A stretch of 9,918 bases of DNA from an uncultured Paracoccaceae bacterium (GTDB taxonomy: Bacteria; Pseudomonadota; Alphaproteobacteria; Rhodobacterales; Rhodobacteraceae), in the NCBI GenBank assembly GCA_937132145.1, contig CAKZNY010000045.1, positions 1 to 9,918 on the forward strand, read 5' to 3'. The notes beneath the pieces were generated by a model, which saw nothing but the letters and a program-made list of their open reading frames with translations, was not told the origin of the DNA and made no database searches. Shown piece after piece: positions 6,146 to 9,918 of this stretch. The number at the start of each line of letters is the position of its first letter. The first letter of the stretch is position 1. A program made the position numbers and the translations under genes.

Positions 6146-7048
6146 TTAACGGGTTTTTAACCCTTCTTGTTGTAATCTGTCACGCAGCACTTCTATTTCG
6201 ATGTCCAGATCCTGACGGTCATCAAGCGATAACGTTTCGCGGTGCGCATTAAAGCTGGCTTCCAGATCGCTGATTAATGCCACATAATCATCGCGGGCCT
6301 TGGTCGATCTGTTGCGGGCATATAGATCGGCGAACTTGACCGTCGCATCGCGAGCACCGGTCAGATACACGCCCAGAAATTTGCGGGCGCGGGTTAAGTC
6401 GCGCGGATCACTTTCGACTGCGCGGAAAACTTCGCGAACGGATGCACCCAGGCGCTCTATCCGGGCCTCAAGCGCGCGGTCACCAAAACGGGCGGCGGCG
6501 GCGTTTAGTTCGGCCAAAGTGACCTCGGCTTTCTTGAGGGCCTTGGCCGCGCGTTCGTTATCAAAAGCGTCATGGCCGGACATGCCCTTCTTTTTCATAG
6601 GGTCCAGACCGAAGGAAAATACATGTGCACAGGTGGCCAACGCGCCGAAAATTATGGCGCTGATTATCGGTTGCCCCCATCCCAGCGCGGCGGCCGTGAA
6701 CACACCGATACCACAAAGTGCTGCGGCAAATGCCTTGCGCGGTATTGCCGGAGGGCGGGCGATCTTGCGAGCCTCGAATTCCGCTTCGGCTTTCATACCT
6801 TCGCGCAGCAACCATGCGGATAAAATCAGGATGGATAACGCCCCGAATTCGCCAATCATGCCAAGGGCGTCCCCTGCTCGTAGCTCGCCAATTCCGCTGA
6901 ATAACAGGGGGAGGGGGGCGAGAAACAACAGGTTTGCTCGTAAGTAAGACGGGGCCACGCGGCGGCCACGAAAGGCGTTTACAGGGGTCGCGTCCTTTCC
7001 CGAGGGCGCATCGCTTGGGCTGTATTTGCCACCAAATCGTTTGCTCAT
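6146..7048 (-). CDS. XpaC-like ('5-bromo-4-chloroindolyl phosphate hydrolysis') membrane protein
   Basis: A 300-residue protein with a basic, Pro/Gly-rich N-terminus (1-35), four predicted membrane helices in two pairs (about 36-55, 62-82, 107-125, 128-147), then a long helical cytoplasmic domain. The C-terminal domain carries the XpaC pattern: A-R-K-F-L-G-V-Y-L near 221-229, D-A-T-V-K-F-A-D-L-Y near 234-243, and D-L-D-I-E-I-E-V-L near 280-288. The family name comes from a B. subtilis colony phenotype; no phosphatase active site is visible and the enzymatic label is probably misleading. Its usual neighbour is TelA, encoded 15 bases downstream here. Its ATG overlaps the TGA of an upstream 32-codon ORF (ATGA), and its own Shine-Dalgarno is weak (GGGAT), suggesting coupled translation. 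Likely role: inner-membrane partner of the TelA-like protein (inference). Confidence 0.87.
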   Translation of the reverse strand: MSKRFGGKYSPSDAPSGKDATPVNAFRGRRVAPSYLRANLLFLAPLPLLFSGIGELRAGDALGMIGEFGALSILILSAWLLREGMKAEAEFEARKIARPPAIPRKAFAAALCGIGVFTAAALGWGQPIISAIIFGALATCAHVFSFGLDPMKKKGMSGHDAFDNERAAKALKKAEVTLAELNAAAARFGDRALEARIERLGASVREVFRAVESDPRDLTRARKFLGVYLTGARDATVKFADLYARNRSTKARDDYVALISDLEASFNAHRETLSLDDRQDLDIEIEVLRDRLQQEGLKTR

Positions 7049-7143
7049 AGGGAAATCCCGTCACCAAATGCACCAGCCGCGACGGTCCATATTACGGCTA
7101 TGAGGACCACAAAAGCTATCCATTGTAAGGTGTTAGCGGACAA
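7045..7143 (-). CDS. Small one-TM membrane protein, 32 aa, first gene of the XpaC-TelA operon
   Basis: This short frame would escape an ATG-only or length-filtered gene search. It opens with TTG at 7143-7141 (minus strand), has 32 codons and ends with TGA at 7047-7045. It begins MSANTLQWIAF and ends GDGISL; residues 6-26 form one hydrophobic stretch (Ile, Ala, Val, Leu, two Trp) long enough to span the membrane. Support: a near-perfect Shine-Dalgarno GGAGGGG (7153-7147) at good spacing from the TTG; a stop overlapping the XpaC-like start as ATGA, the usual sign of translational coupling; and a plausible promoter just upstream. I recognise no family. It may be a regulator or assembly partner of the four-helix XpaC-like protein (inference). 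Alternatively it may be a leader peptide whose translation feeds xpaC. A second frame beginning at an ATG in this region gives only a polar 20-mer without a ribosome-binding site. Confidence 0.68.
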   Translation of the reverse strand: MSANTLQWIAFVVLIAVIWTVAAGAFGDGISL

Positions 7144-7146
7144 TTG

Positions 7147-7153
7147 CCCCTCC
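7147..7153 (-). promoter_or_regulatory. Strong Shine-Dalgarno deciding the TTG start of the 32-codon gene
   Basis: GGAGGGG on the minus strand lies with its GGAGG core five bases before TTG (7143-7141). No ATG or GTG start sits at the right distance, so the site selects the TTG. It is among the strongest ribosome-binding sites in the operon, comparable with that of the TelA-like gene. Confidence 0.65.
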
Positions 7154-7184
7154 GGTCCTGATCAGCGTAACGCTTTGTTAACCT

Positions 7185-7196
7185 GTAATATATTAC
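7185..7196. repeat. Perfect 12-bp palindrome over the predicted -10 box
   Basis: GTAATATATTAC reads the same on both strands. Copies of ACCTG flank it: AACCTGT at 7180-7186 and again at 7201-7207, exactly 21 bases apart (two helical turns), with ACCTG also at 7195-7199. This arrangement could bind a dimeric regulator on one DNA face. Confidence 0.55.
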
Positions 7197-7215
7197 CTGC
7201 AACCTGTGCTTTCCA
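7187..7215 (-). promoter_or_regulatory. Predicted promoter of the small-protein/XpaC/TelA operon
   Basis: On the minus strand, TGGAAA (7215-7210, four of six matches to TTGACA) is followed after 17 bases by TATATT (7192-7187, five of six matches to TATAAT). Transcription would start near 7180, giving a leader of about 37 bases before the TTG at 7143. The -10 box lies inside the palindrome GTAATATATTAC (7185-7196) and the -35 box inside the inverted repeat at 7209-7225, as expected for a repressible promoter. Confidence 0.45.
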
Positions 7216-7225
7216 GTGTGGAAAG
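7209..7225. promoter_or_regulatory. Candidate operator: perfect 7-3-7 inverted repeat
   Basis: CTTTCCAGTGTGGAAAG is a perfect 17-base dyad (arms 7209-7215 and 7219-7225, spacer GTG). It covers the predicted -35 box of the minus-strand operon and lies about 100 bases upstream of the suggested promoter of the divergent cold-shock gene. The geometry is typical of a helix-turn-helix dimer site; the binding protein is unknown. Confidence 0.5.
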
Positions 7226-7324
7226 TCCAGACAGTGATAACCCTCTGAAAACTTGGGGAAAACAGGTTGCGGTAACCGGCGTTTTTTGCGTTTATGGGCT
7301 GCCAAGTCGCGTGTTTTGTTTTAA

Positions 7325-7353
7325 TTGCGCCAATTCGTCACATCTGCTACAGT
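7325..7353 (+). promoter_or_regulatory. Possible promoter of the cold-shock gene
   Basis: TTGCGC (7325-7330), a 17-base gap and TACAGT (7348-7353) make a plausible sigma-70-type promoter, with three of six and four of six matches respectively. Transcription from near 7360 would give a leader of about 55 bases before the ATG at 7414. Confidence 0.35.
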
Positions 7354-7413
7354 TCGCTTTGTTACAAGCCCGACAGGTTCGTTTGGGCAGACACTACGGA
7401 GGAATAGTCAGAG

Positions 7414-7617
7414 ATGGCAAAAGGAACTGTTAAATGGTTTAACGCCGAAAAAGGTTTCGGTTTTATCCAACCCGAAGATGGCGGCAAAGATATTTTCGTC
7501 CACATCACGGCGCTTCAAGAAGCTGGACTTCAAAGTTTGCAGGACGATCAACCGATCGAATATGAAATGGTCGAAGGACGCGACGGGCGTCAAAGTGCGG
7601 GTGAACTAAAAGTTTAA
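7414..7617 (+). CDS. Cold-shock domain protein (CspA family)
   Basis: A 67-residue single cold-shock domain, the standard length. It begins MAKGTVKWFNAEKGFGFIQP; RNP1 is K13-G-F-G-F-I18 and RNP2 is I27-F-V-H-I31, carrying the aromatic and basic residues that bind single-stranded RNA and DNA. These cytoplasmic proteins act as RNA chaperones that melt mRNA structure at low temperature, in stationary phase or under stress. The RNP2 region and the loop after it read HITALQEAGLQSL, the form common in alphaproteobacterial Csp proteins. A Shine-Dalgarno GGAGG lies 11 bases before the ATG, slightly long. The gene is monocistronic: a divergent operon lies upstream and a terminator begins 13 bases after the stop. 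The paralogue (CspA, CspE and so on) cannot be named from this window. Confidence 0.95.
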   Translation: MAKGTVKWFNAEKGFGFIQPEDGGKDIFVHITALQEAGLQSLQDDQPIEYEMVEGRDGRQSAGELKV

Positions 7618-7629
7618 TACCGAAAATTG

Positions 7630-7657
7630 AAAAGCCCCGCAATAACGGGGCTTTTTT
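7630..7657. terminator. Bidirectional intrinsic terminator between csp and the lipoprotein gene
   Basis: AAAGCCCCG (7631-7639) pairs with CGGGGCTTT (7646-7654) around the loop CAATAA, extended by one A-T pair, with TTTTTT following on +. On the minus strand the stem is followed by TTTTCAATTTT, so it can also end the convergent gatC-gatA-lipoprotein transcript. The lipoprotein stop codon (7656-7658) touches its edge. Confidence 0.92.
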
Positions 7658-8345
7658 ATCTTAGCGACCGATAGAAATCCGGGGTCCAGCGGCAGGCAAA
7701 GCCATCGCCGTCCGGATCTAGATTGAGCGGGTCTTTTTCAGGACCATCGTTGGCAAGAAAGTACCGCTGGGCGTCGTCTGCTGTCTCGAATTTTTTGCAC
7801 TCGACAGCCGAGAAGCGGGCTTTGATGAGCGGGCGACGGTACAGGTTTTCACCGACTTCATTGGTTGTTTCACGCGCATAAAGCGCGATATTTACGCCTG
7901 CCACGATTTCGGGCAGGGCACCCGGTTCGATAATCACATACTGTGCACGTGCTTCGGCCAGAAAGATTGCGGCTTTGTCGCGGTCGATTTTCTGTTGCTC
8001 TTGCGAGGTGATGTTCAGGTTTAGCGTTCCGTCATCCGTGCTGATTTGCAAGGGGTCACTAGCTTCGGTTTCTGGTTCCTCGGTGGTGGTTTGGGTTGCT
8101 ACCACCTCGGTTTCCGGCTCGATTTCTGCCTCGACCGCTTCGCCTTCGACAATCGCAGCCTCGACGGCTTCGCTTAGGGCCGCGGTCGTATCGGGTTCGT
8201 CGCTTGCAACTGGAACCAGTACGATGGGTTCCTCTATTACTATCCTGGGTTCGATCACATCGAAATACCCCACGCCCCCGACAGGCTCGTTAGCGCATGC
8301 GGAGAGTGTCAGTCCAGCAAGCAGCAAAGCAGATTTTTTGAGCAT
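7656..8345 (-). CDS. Lipoprotein with acidic linker and Excalibur-like calcium-binding domain
   Basis: I start this 229-residue protein at the ATG at 8345-8343. An ATG 75 bases further upstream would overlap gatA and bury the signal peptide, whereas the chosen start has a GAGGG site 7 bases before it and opens directly with a lipoprotein signal (MLKKSALLLAGLTLSAC, lipidated Cys17). After that comes a low-complexity linker rich in Glu, Val, Ala and Thr (about 29-96), then a mixed domain (about 110-178). The C-terminus (183-219) resembles Excalibur: C183-x2-F, then A-Q-R-Y-F, then DPDGDGFAC (210-218). DxDxDG is an EF-hand-like calcium loop, and Cys183 and Cys218 may form a disulphide. It is probably envelope-anchored; the role is unknown. 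It follows gatA by 22 bases and is likely cotranscribed with it. Confidence 0.82.
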   Translation of the reverse strand: MLKKSALLLAGLTLSACANEPVGGVGYFDVIEPRIVIEEPIVLVPVASDEPDTTAALSEAVEAAIVEGEAVEAEIEPETEVVATQTTTEEPETEASDPLQISTDDGTLNLNITSQEQQKIDRDKAAIFLAEARAQYVIIEPGALPEIVAGVNIALYARETTNEVGENLYRRPLIKARFSAVECKKFETADDAQRYFLANDGPEKDPLNLDPDGDGFACRWTPDFYRSLR

Positions 8346-8367
8346 GGAGTATCCCTCGGGTATGAAT

Positions 8368-9855
8368 TCACCACCACTTAGCAGGTTTTGCATCAAATCC
8401 GCTAGCCTGTTCGAGAGCATAGGCGGTATTCAGCATATCGGCCTCGCCCCACGGCTGGCCGATCAGCTGCAACCCCAGCGGCAAACCTTGATGATCGAGG
8501 CCCGCAGGCACCGAAATGCCCGGTAATCCGGCGAGGTTTACCGTAACCGTAAAGACATCGTTAAGGTACATCTTGATCGGGTCGGCGTTTTCCATTTCAC
8601 CCAACCCGAAGGCGGCGCTGGGGGTGGCGGGTGTCAGGATTTGGTCGATGCCGTCGGCGAAAACCTTGTCGAAATCCTGTTTGATCAACGTGCGAACTTT
8701 CTGGGCTCGGATATAATACGCATCGTAGAAACCAGCCGACAAAACATATGCGCCGATCATGATGCGACGCTGGACTTCCGGTCCAAACCCCTCCGCGCGG
8801 GTGCGCTCATACATGTCGTCGATGCCTTCACCCGCAACGATCTTGGCGCGAAGACCGTATTTTACGCCGTCGTAACGGGACAGGTTCGAGGATGCCTCGG
8901 CTGGCGCAATCACATAGTATGCGGGCAGGGCGTATTTGGTGTGGGGTAGCGAGATATCAACGATCTCGGCTCCGGCGGCTTTCAGCTTTTCAGCGCCCTC
9001 GGCCCACAGAGCTTCGATTTCCGCAGGCATACCGTCAACGCGGTATTCTTTCGGGATGCCGATTTTCTTGCCCCGAATGTCGCCGGTTAGCGCCGCCTCG
9101 AAATTGGGCACAGCCAGATCGGCAGAGGTGGAATCTTTGGGGTCGTGGCCGGACATGGCTTCCAGCATGATCGCGCTATCGCGGACGGTTTTGACCATCG
9201 GTCCGGCCTGATCTAACGAGGACGCAAACGCGATCACGCCCCAGCGCGAGCAACGACCGTAGGTTGGTTTAACGCCAACGATACCGGTGAAAGCCGCAGG
9301 TTGGCGAATGGAACCACCCGTGTCTGTTCCGGTTGCACCAAGGCATAAATCAGCCGAAACCGCCGCCGCAGACCCACCGGACGAACCACCCGGTGTCAGG
9401 GCTGTATCTTCATTGCCACGACGCCACGGGCTGGTGACGGGGCCATAATAAGATGTCTCGTTCGAGGACCCCATGGCGAATTCGTCCATGTTCATTTTGC
9501 CGAGCATCACCGAACCTGCATCCCAAAGTTTGGCCGTGATCGTGCTTTCGTACTTGGGCTTGAACCCGTCGAGGATGTGGCTGCCAGCTTGTGTCTGGAT
9601 ATCCTCGGTGCAGAACAAATCCTTGATGCCCAGCGGAATGCCACACATATCGGGCGCGCCGCCTGCCTGAATGCGAACGTCGGCTGCGGCGGCTTGCGCC
9701 AGCGCTTTCTCGGGCGTTTTGGTGGAAAACGCATTCAGCGTATCAGCCGCGTCAATCGCATCCAGATAGCTTTGCGTCAGTTCAACCGAGGTAAGATCGC
9801 CTGCACGCATGGCATCGCGCGCACTGGCAATTGTGATTTTGGAAAGATCAGTCAT
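8368..9855 (-). CDS. gatA: Glutamyl/aspartyl-tRNA amidotransferase subunit A
   Basis: Complete 495-residue amidase-signature protein of the GatCAB complex, which converts misacylated Glu-tRNA(Gln) and Asp-tRNA(Asn) to Gln-tRNA(Gln) and Asn-tRNA(Asn) in bacteria lacking the direct synthetases. GatA hydrolyses glutamine to supply the ammonia. The Lys-cisSer-Ser triad is visible: Lys78 in [10 protein letters not shown], Ser158 in [12 protein letters not shown] and Ser182 in [13 protein letters not shown]. Spacing of the two Ser (24 residues) equals that of characterised GatA enzymes. Length is typical. The end of gatC lies 3 bases upstream (TAAGCCATG), so the subunits are translated from one message, with a GGAG site inside the gatC end. 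gatB is not seen directly downstream; a lipoprotein gene takes that place. Other amidase-family enzymes are unlikely given the gatC neighbour. Confidence 0.97.
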   Translation of the reverse strand: MTDLSKITIASARDAMRAGDLTSVELTQSYLDAIDAADTLNAFSTKTPEKALAQAAAADVRIQAGGAPDMCGIPLGIKDLFCTEDIQTQAGSHILDGFKPKYESTITAKLWDAGSVMLGKMNMDEFAMGSSNETSYYGPVTSPWRRGNEDTALTPGGSSGGSAAAVSADLCLGATGTDTGGSIRQPAAFTGIVGVKPTYGRCSRWGVIAFASSLDQAGPMVKTVRDSAIMLEAMSGHDPKDSTSADLAVPNFEAALTGDIRGKKIGIPKEYRVDGMPAEIEALWAEGAEKLKAAGAEIVDISLPHTKYALPAYYVIAPAEASSNLSRYDGVKYGLRAKIVAGEGIDDMYERTRAEGFGPEVQRRIMIGAYVLSAGFYDAYYIRAQKVRTLIKQDFDKVFADGIDQILTPATPSAAFGLGEMENADPIKMYLNDVFTVTVNLAGLPGISVPAGLDHQGLPLGLQLIGQPWGEADMLNTAYALEQASGFDAKPAKWW

Positions 9856-9858
9856 GGC

Positions 9859-9918
9859 TTACTCCACCACTTTGGGAACGGCGAAAAAACCTTCGCGCGT
9901 GTCAGGGGCATTGGCCAG
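9859..9918 (-). CDS. gatC: Glutamyl/aspartyl-tRNA amidotransferase subunit C, C-terminal end (5' part outside window)
   Basis: The last 19 codons and the TAA stop of a gene entering from the right. The visible peptide LANAPDTREGFFAVPKVVE is the conserved GatC tail (N-A-P-x-x-x-x-G-F-F-x-V-P-K-V-x-E). GatC is the small subunit that clamps GatA to GatB. Its stop is 3 bases before the gatA start. Confidence 0.93.
   Translation of the reverse strand: MANAPDTREGFFAVPKVVE

Noticed and set aside
1533..7177. TAACGCTTTG found three times (1533-1542, 4948-4957, 7168-7177)
   Set aside because: Two copies lie in or over coding ends and one in a leader; no common spacing or flanking symmetry, so no repeat family is supported.
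7264..7295. Possible terminator or small-RNA end around GGTTGCGGTAACC followed by a T-run
   Set aside because: The stem is only four pairs and is separated from the T-run by GGCG; too weak to call.
8346..8420. N-terminal extension of the lipoprotein gene to an upstream ATG at 8420
   Set aside because: It would overlap the gatA end and place a polar 25-residue segment before the lipoprotein signal; the ATG at 8345 has its own Shine-Dalgarno.

Overview
The window looks like chromosomal DNA of an alphaproteobacterium, most likely of the Rhodobacterales/Roseobacter group. Moderate GC, the gatC-gatA order, a 67-residue cold-shock protein, a DUF2927 lipoprotein and a XpaC-TelA pair all point that way. 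The assignment comes from protein content only; there is no rRNA or other marker to confirm it. I see no tRNA, rRNA, CRISPR array, insertion sequence or integrase.

Left part (1-1771, genes on +). The 3' end of a periplasmic 5'-nucleotidase-type gene enters from the left and ends at a strong intrinsic terminator (420-450). A roughly 420-base AT-rich stretch without a convincing gene follows. It holds an 8-bp inverted repeat and, near its end, an FNR-like site and a 7-codon leader ORF whose stop overlaps the next start. That next gene is a Crp/Fnr-family regulator lacking both the FNR-type N-terminal cysteine cluster and the key Arg of the CRP cAMP pocket.

Centre (1772-about 7215, all on -). 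A tight operon reads, in transcription order: a 32-residue one-TM small protein (new call, TTG start, ATGA overlap with the next gene); XpaC-like membrane protein; TelA-like cytoplasmic helical protein; DUF2927 lipoprotein with a zincin-like HEExxQxxG segment; SPFH protein of the YdjI/virion-core type fused to a C-terminal GYF_2 domain; and a double zinc-ribbon protein with a C-terminal TM anchor. The last two resemble YdjI and YdjG encoded beside the PspA homologue YdjF in Bacillus subtilis. XpaC and TelA are the pair linked to toxic-anion, cell-wall-antibiotic and Ter-type stress responses. The operon therefore appears to join two membrane-stress modules with a lipoprotein and a micro-membrane protein. 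It is the best candidate here for an under-described system. A promoter overlapped by two perfect palindromes sits in front of it.

Right part (7144-9918). Divergent from the operon is a cold-shock-domain gene (+), ending at a bidirectional terminator shared with the convergent gatC-gatA-lipoprotein group on -. GatA is complete, with the Lys-Ser-Ser amidase triad; only the last 19 codons of gatC are present. The gene after gatA encodes a lipoprotein with an acidic linker and an Excalibur-like calcium-binding C-terminus.
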